Assembly: GCA_964586675.1 (NCBI GenBank) | Contig: CAZPHQ010000004.1 | Location: forward strand, 78,796-142,795 | DNA from: JADLGH01 sp964586675 | GTDB taxonomy: Bacteria; Desulfobacterota_D; UBA1144; Nemesobacterales; UBA2774 | Direction: 5' to 3' | Length of the DNA: 64,000 bases | In this document: in pieces, positions 25,154 through 33,097 of the stretch | Layout of the letters: each line of letters opens with the position of its first letter | How positions within the stretch are numbered: the first letter of the stretch is position 1 | Notes under the pieces: generated by a model | Told to the model about the DNA's origin: nothing | Seen by the model: the letters and a program-made list of their open reading frames with translations, nothing else | The model's database searches: none | Translations under genes and position numbers: made by a program

Positions 25154-25438
25154 TCAGAAGCGTTTTTTTATCGCGTCCGGGTACTCCGGGAAGTACCGCG
25201 CGATCAAGCTAAGATCGAAGCTCGCCAGTATCGACTCCTTGGGCTCGTTCTCTAAAAGGAACTCGAAGGATTTTCTGACCAGCTCGTCCGGCGCCGCGCG
25301 CCCATCTGTCAGCTTCCGGTAATACTCCTTTCCGAGCCGAACCTTGTGCGACGTCTGAGAGCCGCCGTCCCTGATAACGACCTCGTACTCGAAGCCCCCG
25401 CCGTCCGACCCCGTTTCCGTAACCGCTATCTCCGTCAC
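25154..25438 (-). CDS. Small conserved hypothetical protein
   Basis: A GTG-started frame of 94 residues reads as a genuine compact protein. The beta-rich first half contains EYEVVIRDGGSQTSHKVRL; the helical second half contains LVRKSFEFLLENEP and FDLSLIARYFPEYP. I have seen proteins of this pattern annotated as conserved hypotheticals, but no function is known to me. A GGCGG element precedes the GTG. It lies 52 bases upstream of the M23 gene and is divergent from the GNAT gene. Confidence 0.65.
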   Translation of the reverse strand: MTEIAVTETGSDGGGFEYEVVIRDGGSQTSHKVRLGKEYYRKLTDGRAAPDELVRKSFEFLLENEPKESILASFDLSLIARYFPEYPDAIKKRF

Positions 25439-25525
25439 CTGAGCCGCCTTTTGATTGTCAAAGTGAAATATTATAACCTAGTCTCCGGAAGGCATAAACC
25501 GGGTGAACTGCCAGAGGCTTTTACA

Positions 25526-26131
25526 ATGAATATAGAGAGATTCGACGAGAGCGTGCACGATATAGACAGAGTCGCGGAGCTCATACTCTCTGCCGAGAAC
25601 GTGAGCAGTGGAACGCGCTCTCCACGCGGGTCGCTGAAGGTGATAAAGAACCTCATACGCACCGGCAACAATTTCCTCGGCCGCGAGCATATAAGCGTCG
25701 CTCTTTCCGGCGGAGACATCGCGGGCCTCGTCGTCGGATACACCGGCAGGGGGCACGACGAGCTGAGGACGCTGCTGAGGCTCCTTTTATCACTGAGACT
25801 CGGCGAGCTCGCGAGCTATTTCACAGTCGTGTCGAAGATGGTGCACGGCGAATACACCCCCGACATCGCGCCCGACGAATATTACATTAGCCTTATGGTT
25901 GTAGACGAACGCATGAGGGGAAAGGGCGTCGGCTCCCTACTTATGAATCACGCAATAGAGTCGGCGAAGGCCGAGGGATGCAGTGGGGTACTGCTCGACG
26001 TCGACAGGGGAAACGATCCCGCCGGCGCGCTCTACGGGAAATTCGGGTTCGAGCCTTCGGATAGAAACACGTTCCCAGGCCCTTACACCGGGCCGCCGAG
26101 GACGATTACGCTCGAGCTCAGGCTCGCCTGA
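25526..26131 (+). CDS. GNAT-family N-acetyltransferase
   Basis: A 201-residue acetyltransferase. The start at 25526 (MNIERFDESV) is chosen because the longer frame upstream overlaps the divergent small gene and encodes nothing recognisable. Motif A is well formed: YISLMVVDERMRGKGVGSLL with RGKGVG as the acetyl-CoA loop. GVLLDVDRGNDPAGALYGKF and FGFEPS follow as in RimI-like proteins. An insertion-like helical stretch (ELRTLLRLLLSLRLGELAS) precedes motif A. The acceptor is unknown. It is 12 bases upstream of the nuclease gene. Confidence 0.85.
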   Translation: MNIERFDESVHDIDRVAELILSAENVSSGTRSPRGSLKVIKNLIRTGNNFLGREHISVALSGGDIAGLVVGYTGRGHDELRTLLRLLLSLRLGELASYFTVVSKMVHGEYTPDIAPDEYYISLMVVDERMRGKGVGSLLMNHAIESAKAEGCSGVLLDVDRGNDPAGALYGKFGFEPSDRNTFPGPYTGPPRTITLELRLA

Positions 26132-26143
26132 GGCAAATACGAC

Positions 26144-27070
26144 ATGGGAGACTTCAAGAACGAATTCAGCTGGTCCGTTTCGCGCGACGCGGCCTTCAGG
26201 GAATGCAGGCGTAAGTACTACTACGCCTACTACGGCTACTGGGGCGGGTGGGACAGGTACAACTCCGACCACGTCACGCGGACGCTTTACGTACTGAAGC
26301 AGCTCCAGAACAGGTGGCTCTGGAAGGGCTCCGTCGTCCATCACGAGATAGAGCGCGTGCTGAAGGAGCTCGTCACGACAGGCCGGCTCGTGCCCTTCGA
26401 AAAATCCGTTGAGCGCGTGAGGACCATGATGAGAGAGGGCTTCAGGTACTCCCGCGACGGGCTCTACTGGGAGCACGACGGCAGCATGAAGAATAAGACC
26501 GCCCTCTTCGAGCACGAGTACAAAGCCGGAACACCGGACGAGGTGTGGAAGAAGAACTATGACGAGGTGGTCGAGTGCCTGAAGGCTTTTTACGAGTCGC
26601 CCGTACTTGAAGAGATAAAGAACACACCCCGGCAGAACATAATTTCCATAGAGAGCATGAACGGGGCACACTTCTCGTTTTCGGGCGACAAGTACTTCGT
26701 CAAGCTCGACCTCGCTTACGAGAAAGACGGCGGCGTGGAGATAGTCGACTGGAAGACCGGCGCGAGCGAGGCGGACGACTTTCAGTTCAGGCTCTACACA
26801 CTCTACGCCGCGGAAGAGCTCGAAGCGCCGCACGATAAAATATCCCTCACGGAATACAAGCTCCAGTCGGGCGAATCCGCCGTCCACAGGTTTACGAAGG
26901 ACGATATCTCGGCCGCCGGGGAATATATAAAGAACAGCATACAGAGTATGAGAGACTGCCTTTCGGACCCCGTCGAAAACGCCGCCCTGATGAAGGATTT
27001 TCCGAGGACGGAAGACGAAAAAATGTGCTCCTACTGCAACTTTAAAAAAATCTGCTTCAACCTCGATTAG
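26144..27070 (+). CDS. PD-(D/E)XK nuclease with a probable Fe-S cluster
   Basis: A 308-residue RecB/Cas4-like nuclease. The catalytic core VKLDLAYEKDGGVEIVDWKT spans about residues 185-205 (motif II Asp, motif III DxK) and is followed by QFRLYTLYA (motif IV Gln/Tyr). Four cysteines, Cys21 (FRECRRKYYY) and Cys295, Cys298 and Cys304 (CSYCNFKKIC), have the split spacing of the Fe-S cluster that staples AddB, Cas4 and Dna2-type nucleases. No cas genes or helicase partners are present, so it is probably a stand-alone DNA repair nuclease. Confidence 0.83.
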   Translation: MGDFKNEFSWSVSRDAAFRECRRKYYYAYYGYWGGWDRYNSDHVTRTLYVLKQLQNRWLWKGSVVHHEIERVLKELVTTGRLVPFEKSVERVRTMMREGFRYSRDGLYWEHDGSMKNKTALFEHEYKAGTPDEVWKKNYDEVVECLKAFYESPVLEEIKNTPRQNIISIESMNGAHFSFSGDKYFVKLDLAYEKDGGVEIVDWKTGASEADDFQFRLYTLYAAEELEAPHDKISLTEYKLQSGESAVHRFTKDDISAAGEYIKNSIQSMRDCLSDPVENAALMKDFPRTEDEKMCSYCNFKKICFNLD

Positions 27071-27156
27071 CCCCCTCGCGGCGCCCCCGCCCTGCCCCGC
27101 TTAATCTTAAATTCAGAATAAGGATGTAAAATGATAGAATAAGTCAGAGGAGAGCC

Positions 27157-28491
27157 ATGTCCGAGCTGATAAGAAAGATTAACTATTTCTTCTCGCGGCA
27201 GCTGTGGCGCATCGACACGAAGGCCCTCACCCGGCCGAGGTCGATACTCGTCAACATCACGCGCCTCGTATACATAACCCTCCGCGAATACAGACAAAAC
27301 GAGCTCGCCCTGAGGGCGATGAGCCTCGTCTACACGACGCTCCTGTCCTTGATCCCGCTCCTCGCCTTCAGCATATCCGTCCTGAAGGCGTTCGGCGTCG
27401 TCGATACACAGCTCGAGCCTTTATTGCTGAAATTCCTGACGCCCCTCGGCGACAAGGGGCCCGAGGTCACGGCGCGTATAATGGAGTTCATCGGAAAGAT
27501 AAACTTCGGGGTGCTCGGTGCGGCGGGCCTCGTAATGCTGATTTACACCTCGATTTCCGTCATACAGAAGATAGAGGATTCGCTGAACATCATATGGAAG
27601 ATAACGAGGGGCCGGAGCCTCGCGAGGAGGTTCAGCGACTACGCGGCCGCCCTTTTAATCGGCCCCGTTCTCCTCTTCGCGTCGTTCGGTCTCACAGCCA
27701 GCCTGTCGAGTAACACGGTCGTCGCGAAGCTCTCCCAGATAGAGCCTTTCGGCATGATATTCGTGGCCTCGGGCAAGGTCATACCGTTCACCTTCGTTAT
27801 ACTCGTCTTCGCCTTCATCTACTACGTGATCCCGAATACGAGGGTGAGGTTCGCGTCGGCCCTCGTTGGCGGCATGCTCGCCGGGATAGCCTGGCACATC
27901 ACGGGCTGGATATTCACACTGGCCGTCGCCGGCTCGACAAACTACGCGGCCATTTATTCGAGCCTTGCGGTCCTGATAATTTTCATGATATGGCTCTACG
28001 TCAACTGGCTGATAGTGCTTGTCGGCGCCGAGATCGCTTTCTGTCATCAGAACCTGAAATTCCTCACGCTTAGAAAAGAGGTCTTTCATCTCAGCTCTAA
28101 ACTGCTGGAAAAACTATCGATAGTCGTCATGTACTTCGTCGGATACAACTTCTTCAACGAGCGCAGTCCGTGGACCGTAAGCTCTCTCACCACCGAGATA
28201 GGTCTCCCGAGGGAGCCGGTGGAAGAGACGATAAGGGAGTTAATGCAGAAGAACCTTCTCGTCGAGACGAGGGACAACCCGCCCGTCCTCATGCCGGCCC
28301 GGAGCCTCGAGAAAATAACGGTCGGCGATATCGTCGAAGCCGTGAGAACGAACGACGAAACGGACCTCATAGAGAGAAAGTATCTTTCCCTGCCCGCCGT
28401 CGACGAAGTTACGTCGAATATGGAAAACGCGAGGAAAGAGGCCCTGGGCGGAATCACACTCAAAGACCTCATTACGAAGGATAAAAAGTGA
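27157..28491 (+). CDS. YihY/virulence-factor BrkB-family membrane protein
   Basis: The 444-residue protein has the six-helix YihY/BrkB domain over about residues 40-310, with the family segments LALRAMSLVYTTLLSLIPLL, SVIQKIEDSLNIIW and YAAIYSSLAVLIIFMIWLY. The C-terminal 130 residues are soluble and include a winged-helix-like stretch (SSLTTEIGLPREPVEETIRE). Despite the old name (RNase BN) the family is not an RNase, and its role is unknown. A GAGGAGAG ribosome site precedes the ATG. Confidence 0.9.
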   Translation: MSELIRKINYFFSRQLWRIDTKALTRPRSILVNITRLVYITLREYRQNELALRAMSLVYTTLLSLIPLLAFSISVLKAFGVVDTQLEPLLLKFLTPLGDKGPEVTARIMEFIGKINFGVLGAAGLVMLIYTSISVIQKIEDSLNIIWKITRGRSLARRFSDYAAALLIGPVLLFASFGLTASLSSNTVVAKLSQIEPFGMIFVASGKVIPFTFVILVFAFIYYVIPNTRVRFASALVGGMLAGIAWHITGWIFTLAVAGSTNYAAIYSSLAVLIIFMIWLYVNWLIVLVGAEIAFCHQNLKFLTLRKEVFHLSSKLLEKLSIVVMYFVGYNFFNERSPWTVSSLTTEIGLPREPVEETIRELMQKNLLVETRDNPPVLMPARSLEKITVGDIVEAVRTNDETDLIERKYLSLPAVDEVTSNMENARKEALGGITLKDLITKDKK

Positions 28492-28498
28492 GGTTCGT

Positions 28499-28525
28499 CG
28501 GGAGGAGACGGCGCGCCTCCTCCCG
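28499..28525. terminator. Bidirectional hairpin between convergent genes
   Basis: Nine-base arms CGGGAGGAG and CTCCTCCCG pair perfectly around a nine-base loop. It lies between the convergent YihY and cyanovirin-like genes. T-tracts are lacking, but position and strength suggest a shared terminator. Confidence 0.5.
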
Positions 28526-28537
28526 CCGGATTATCGG

Positions 28538-29356
28538 TCACTTACACCTAAGCTGCCCCCAGTCGTTATAAACACCCCTGTTGCAGTTCTTGTACTTAAT
28601 GCTCGTGTACGAATATTTACCGTTACGGTTGAGGCATTCGGCTTCGAGCACGTTACCCTGGACGTACATGTTCTTGCATGTATCCTTGTAGCTGCCCTTC
28701 GGGAGGGAGCCGCTTCCTCCGCCGCCGCCGCCGCATGCGAGCTCGCCGTTATCGTTCCATATGTCCTTGTCGCAGTTCCTGTAGTTTATAGAGGTGTCGC
28801 GCCAGCCTCCGTTCCTCTTCTGACAGCTCGCGTAGAGACGGTTGCCCTCGGTGTAGTAATTGTTGCAGCTGTTCTTGTAGCTTCCGCGCGGAACGTTGCC
28901 GCTCCCCGACCCCTTGCATGCAAGGTCGCCGTTATCGTTCCAGATGTCTCCCGAGCAGTTCTTGTAGTTGATCTTGCTGTTGTTCCAGGAGCCGTTTCTC
29001 TTTTGGCACTGGGCCTTCAGCTGGTTGCCGTCGGTCCGTATGTCGCGGCAGGAGTCCCTGTAGCTTCCCGACGGGGTCCTTCCCGGGTTGATAGAAGAGT
29101 GCTTGCATTTGAGAGTCCCGTTATCGTTCCAGATGTCTCCCGAGCAGTCGTAATAGTTGAGCGCCGAGTTACGCCAGCTGCCGTCGGCCCTCTGGCACTG
29201 GGCGACGAGATTCCCGCCCACGACGGATATCTGCCTGCAGGTTTGCTTGTAACTTCCGCCCGGGGTGCTCTGGGCGCTCGAGTGCGGGCCCGACACCAGC
29301 AGGGCTCCGCATAATGTCAACGATAGGAACAGGATACGGGTCATTATTCCGGTCAT
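28538..29356 (-). CDS. Secreted four-repeat cyanovirin-N homology (CVNH) protein
   Basis: From the ATG at 29356 (GGAGGAG site eight bases upstream) the product is 272 residues with a signal peptide ending near SSAQS. The rest is four tandem units of about 55-62 residues, each with GSYK-x-TC, a second cysteine, NDNG or NDWG and a terminal L-x-C, joined by glycine/serine-rich linkers. Cyanovirin-N itself has two such repeats per domain, so this is two domains' worth, or four. Homologues bind mannose-rich glycans or have housekeeping roles in envelopes. Each unit has about four cysteines, suggesting disulfides and an exported location. Confidence 0.9.
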   Translation of the reverse strand: MTGIMTRILFLSLTLCGALLVSGPHSSAQSTPGGSYKQTCRQISVVGGNLVAQCQRADGSWRNSALNYYDCSGDIWNDNGTLKCKHSSINPGRTPSGSYRDSCRDIRTDGNQLKAQCQKRNGSWNNSKINYKNCSGDIWNDNGDLACKGSGSGNVPRGSYKNSCNNYYTEGNRLYASCQKRNGGWRDTSINYRNCDKDIWNDNGELACGGGGGGSGSLPKGSYKDTCKNMYVQGNVLEAECLNRNGKYSYTSIKYKNCNRGVYNDWGQLRCK

Positions 29357-29501
29357 TTTTCTCTCCTCCATTGCGGGATTCCTGCTGTAATTACTTCAAT
29401 TATACATCATGCGGATTTGAATGAGAATGCAGTTACACGGAGCGTTTTCCGGGGAATTCCGGTTTGTTCGCGACCTACTTTAGTTAAAAGATCGGCTGAT
29501 G

Positions 29502-29507
29502 TATAAT
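29502..29507 (+). promoter_or_regulatory. Consensus -10 box of the efflux operon
   Basis: A perfect TATAAT overlaps the first possible start codon of the downstream gene. The -35 region 17 bases upstream (TTTAGT) is weak. Because transcription would begin near base 29513, the ATG at 29506 would be outside the message, which is why I start the gene at 29539. Confidence 0.5.
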
Positions 29508-29538
29508 GAAAAACCGTATTAGATCTGACGGAAAGCAT

Positions 29539-31971
29539 ATGACGCTATCGCGCATAAGACTGCTGGGATACATCCTTGTACTATCGATGTGCTCGGCGGC
29601 AGCGGCCCCGGAAGTTCTTGGAGCCAACATAGGCGTCGTATTCGATGGACCCTCTGAAATAAACGAGAGAGCGTTATCCGCCTACGAGAAGGAAATAAAA
29701 GACCTCATGGGCGGCGAGTTCAACGTACACTTCCCCCCCGGCAAAATAATCACTGCGGACTGGACAGCCGAAGGCGTGAGAGACGCTATCGAAAGGCAGC
29801 TCTCGGACCCCTCCGTGGATATCCTTATAGTGCTCGGCATCATAGGCTCTACAGAGCTCTCCGGAAGAAGCGACTTCCCGAAACCGGTCATAGCGCCGTG
29901 GGTGATCGATCCGAAGCTCCTCGGCCTCGTGCCCGGCGAGGACGGCGGAAGCGGTATACGGAATTTCTACTACACATCCCGCACGGCAAGCTTCGACAGG
30001 GACCTCGCGGCATTCAAGGAAGCGGTCGGGTTCAGGAAGCTGGCCGTAACCTACATGCCATTGGTGATGCAGCTCGCGCCGGGCATCGAGGCCGTCGTCA
30101 GGAGAAGCGCCGCCGCAAACGACGTCACCATAGAGCTCGTCCCCGCTTCACAGACAGCAGCCGCGACGGTGGCCGCAATCCCGGCCGACGCCGAAGCCGT
30201 ATTCGTAACCCCGCTACTCAATTACAGCCAGGAAGATATGAAGCAGCTCTACGAGGGGATAGCGCAAAGAAAGCTGCCGAGCTTTTCCGTAGCGGGCAGG
30301 AACGGGGTCGACGAAGGCGCCCTCATGGGGCTTGCTCCGGAGTATAATCCCATGCGCGAGGCGAGGCGCGTCGCCCTCGTCGTGCAGAGCATACTCCTCG
30401 GTCAGGACCCGGCCTATTTCCCCGTGACTTTCGACGCCGGCGAAGAGCTTTCGATAAACATGGCGACGGCGCGCGCCATAGGGTTTCATCCCACATGGAA
30501 TCTTTTGACGGAGGCCGTCCTCGTCAACGACCGCGTGGCCGAGAAAGGAAGGAAGCTCACGCTCGAGCAGGCCGTGAACGAATCGGTGGAGGTTAACCTC
30601 GACCTCCTGGCCGCGGGCGAGTTCGTTGCCGCTGGTGCGCAGGACATCCGTCTCGCGCTCGCGGAGCTTCTGCCGCAGTCAGACATATTTCTCGACAACA
30701 CCTATATAGATAAAGACAGGGCCGAGGCGAGCCTCGGCACACAGCCCCAGAGAGACATCAGCGTCGGCGGCAACGTGAGGCAGCTCATATATTCCGAAAA
30801 GGCGTGGTCCAACCTCACCGTCCAGAAGAGGATACAGGAATCTAGGGAGTTCACGCGGGACGAAATAGAGCTCGACATCATCGCGGCGACGTCCATCGGC
30901 TACCTTAACGTCCTAAGGGCCAAAACAATAGAAAACATACAGAAGGAAAATCTGAAGCTCTCCAAATCGAACCTCGGCATCGCGCAGATAAGGCGCGACA
31001 TCGGCGTCGCGAGCCCGGCCGAGGTCTACAGGTGGGAAAGCCAGATATCGTCCGACAGGATACAGGTCGTAAACGCCGAGGCGCAGACGAAGAACACCGA
31101 AATACTGGTCAACAGGCTACTCCACAGACCGCAGGGCGAGGCGTTCACAACAGTCGAGACGGGGCTCGACGACCCGTCGCTCCTGGTGAGCGACCCGCGG
31201 CTGAGGAAATATCTCAACACCCCGGAAACGTTCAGGACATTCATGAATTTCGTGGTAGCTGAAGGGCTCGTCAGGTCTCCGGCCATAGAAGCCATCAATT
31301 CCCGGATGGAAGCCCAGGAAAGAATACTCACTTCGACGAGGCGGGCTTTCTGGTCGCCCACGATACTCGCCTTCGGCGAGCTGCGGCAGTTCATATACGA
31401 AGGCGGCGCGGGAAGCAGGCTCGACCTTCCCCCGGGCTTCCCTATCGGTCTCCCGAAAACGGACGATACCGACTGGGTAATACAGCTCCAGGCCTCGTTC
31501 CCGCTTTTCACCGGCGGGGCGAAAATAGCGGATTACAGGAAGGCGAGGAGCGAGCTGTCGAGGCTCACATACGAAAAAGAATCAACTGCCGAAAAGGTCG
31601 AAGAAGACATAAGGACTTCCCTAAACAATGCCGGGGCCTCCTATCCGAGCATAGGGTTCGCCCTCGACGCGGCGGATGCGGCGCGGAAAAATCTCGACAT
31701 AGTGACCGACTCCTACTCCCGCGGCGTGGCGTCTATAATCGATCTCCTGGACGCGCAAAACGCCTCCCTCTCGGCCGAGCTCAACGCCGCCAACGCGGTA
31801 TACAATTTTCTCATCGACCTCATGAACGTCCAGAGGGCTTCCGGGAAGTTCGATTTCTTCACCACTATAGAGGACAGGGAGGAATTCTTCAGGAGGCTGG
31901 CTCAGTTCTACGGCGAGGCCGGGGCGAACACAAGTAACGCTACCCCGCCCGAAGAAGGGACGTCAGAATAA
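29539..31971 (+). CDS. TolC-family outer-membrane efflux protein fused to a substrate-binding-like domain
   Basis: From MTLSRIRLLGYILVLS the product is 810 residues with a signal peptide ending near VLGA. Residues about 30-320 look like an ABC-type periplasmic binding protein (PF04392 style): GVVFDGP, DILIVLGIIGSTEL, LVMQLAPGIEAVV and AEAVFVTPLL. Residues about 340-790 are a TolC-like barrel and helical barrel with LTLEQAVNESVEVN, the repeated coiled-coil regions and DLLDAQNASLSAELN. TolC proteins are normally 420-500 residues long. The adaptor and RND pump follow at once. An alternative start at 29506 adds 11 residues. Confidence 0.87.
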   Translation: MTLSRIRLLGYILVLSMCSAAAAPEVLGANIGVVFDGPSEINERALSAYEKEIKDLMGGEFNVHFPPGKIITADWTAEGVRDAIERQLSDPSVDILIVLGIIGSTELSGRSDFPKPVIAPWVIDPKLLGLVPGEDGGSGIRNFYYTSRTASFDRDLAAFKEAVGFRKLAVTYMPLVMQLAPGIEAVVRRSAAANDVTIELVPASQTAAATVAAIPADAEAVFVTPLLNYSQEDMKQLYEGIAQRKLPSFSVAGRNGVDEGALMGLAPEYNPMREARRVALVVQSILLGQDPAYFPVTFDAGEELSINMATARAIGFHPTWNLLTEAVLVNDRVAEKGRKLTLEQAVNESVEVNLDLLAAGEFVAAGAQDIRLALAELLPQSDIFLDNTYIDKDRAEASLGTQPQRDISVGGNVRQLIYSEKAWSNLTVQKRIQESREFTRDEIELDIIAATSIGYLNVLRAKTIENIQKENLKLSKSNLGIAQIRRDIGVASPAEVYRWESQISSDRIQVVNAEAQTKNTEILVNRLLHRPQGEAFTTVETGLDDPSLLVSDPRLRKYLNTPETFRTFMNFVVAEGLVRSPAIEAINSRMEAQERILTSTRRAFWSPTILAFGELRQFIYEGGAGSRLDLPPGFPIGLPKTDDTDWVIQLQASFPLFTGGAKIADYRKARSELSRLTYEKESTAEKVEEDIRTSLNNAGASYPSIGFALDAADAARKNLDIVTDSYSRGVASIIDLLDAQNASLSAELNAANAVYNFLIDLMNVQRASGKFDFFTTIEDREEFFRRLAQFYGEAGANTSNATPPEEGTSE

Positions 31972-31998
31972 CCACGAGGGGTGCTGCGAGGGCAAATT

Positions 31999-33072
31999 AT
32001 GAGAGCCGCTAAAAACTGTAAGGGGATATTCGGATTTCTGCTGACCGCGCTTCTGGCGCTCGCCGCCTGCGGAGGCGAGGAGGAAGCCACGCAGGAAGTC
32101 CCGGTAGTCAGGCCCGTAAAAACGATAACCCTTAGCGGGGACCAGGGCGGCGGCAGGAGCTTTCCGGGCAAGGTTCAGGGCTCGCAAAGGGTGAACCTCT
32201 CGTTCCGGGTCCAGGGACCGCTTATCGAATTCCCTGTGAACGAGGGCGACGAGGTGCAGAAAGGCCAGCTCCTCGCGAAGCTCGATCCGAGGGACTACCA
32301 GATCGCCTACGACGAAGCCTACGCCCTTTACGTCGAAGCCGTCGCCGACTACAACAGGTACAGGGACCTCTACGAGAGAGACGCCGTCCCGGTCGCCGAC
32401 CTCGACGTCAGAAGGGCGAAAAGAGACACTGCCAAGGCCAAGCTCGACTACGCGAAAGCCAACCTCGATTACACGACTCTAAAGGCTCCTTTCAGCGGCT
32501 ACGTCGGAGCGAAGTACGTGCAGAACTTCCAGGAAGTGAGGGCCCTCGAAAACATCCTCAGCCTCCAGGACCTTACAAAAGTGGAAATAGTCATAGACCT
32601 GCCCGAGAACATTCTTTCTTCGGTCAAGCTCGGAGACATAGTCAAGCTCTACGCCACATTCCGGACAGCTCCCGGCGAGGAGTTCCCCCTCACCGTAAAG
32701 GAGATAAGCGCCCAGGCCGACCCGCGCACACAAACCTACAGGGCGACCCTGAGCATGGAGCAGCCGGGAACGATCAGGGTCCTCCCGGGCATGACCGCGC
32801 AGGTACACGCGTCGACGAAAACCAGCCAGAGCACGAACGGACAATATTTCATTATCCCTGCTATCGCCGTAGTTCCGGGCGACGGCGCCGGGCAGTTCGT
32901 CTGGGTGGTCGATCAGAACGACTTGACGGTGCAGAAAAGAAAGGTCACGGTCGGCTCTGTCACGGGAGAGAGGGATATAGAAATACTGGGCGGACTGAAG
33001 CCGGGCGATATGATCGTCGTATCCGGGATTACTCAGTTAAAAGAAGGGATGCAGGTAACGCTCATGGACTGA
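31999..33072 (+). CDS. RND efflux periplasmic adaptor lipoprotein (membrane fusion protein)
   Basis: From the ATG at 31999 (GAGGG upstream) the product is 357 residues. A lipobox LALAAC places the acylated cysteine at residue 24. The lipoyl/barrel-sandwich half-motifs (VNLSFRVQGPLIEFPVNEGD and LKAPFSGYVGAKYVQNFQEV) flank a helical hairpin. The beta-barrel and membrane-proximal domains follow and end GLKPGDMIVVSGITQLKEG. It links the inner-membrane pump to the TolC-type protein upstream. The frame could begin at GTG 31981. Confidence 0.93.
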   Translation: MRAAKNCKGIFGFLLTALLALAACGGEEEATQEVPVVRPVKTITLSGDQGGGRSFPGKVQGSQRVNLSFRVQGPLIEFPVNEGDEVQKGQLLAKLDPRDYQIAYDEAYALYVEAVADYNRYRDLYERDAVPVADLDVRRAKRDTAKAKLDYAKANLDYTTLKAPFSGYVGAKYVQNFQEVRALENILSLQDLTKVEIVIDLPENILSSVKLGDIVKLYATFRTAPGEEFPLTVKEISAQADPRTQTYRATLSMEQPGTIRVLPGMTAQVHASTKTSQSTNGQYFIIPAIAVVPGDGAGQFVWVVDQNDLTVQKRKVTVGSVTGERDIEILGGLKPGDMIVVSGITQLKEGMQVTLMD

Positions 33073-33097
33073 CGCCTCCGGGAAACGGTCTCTCATA

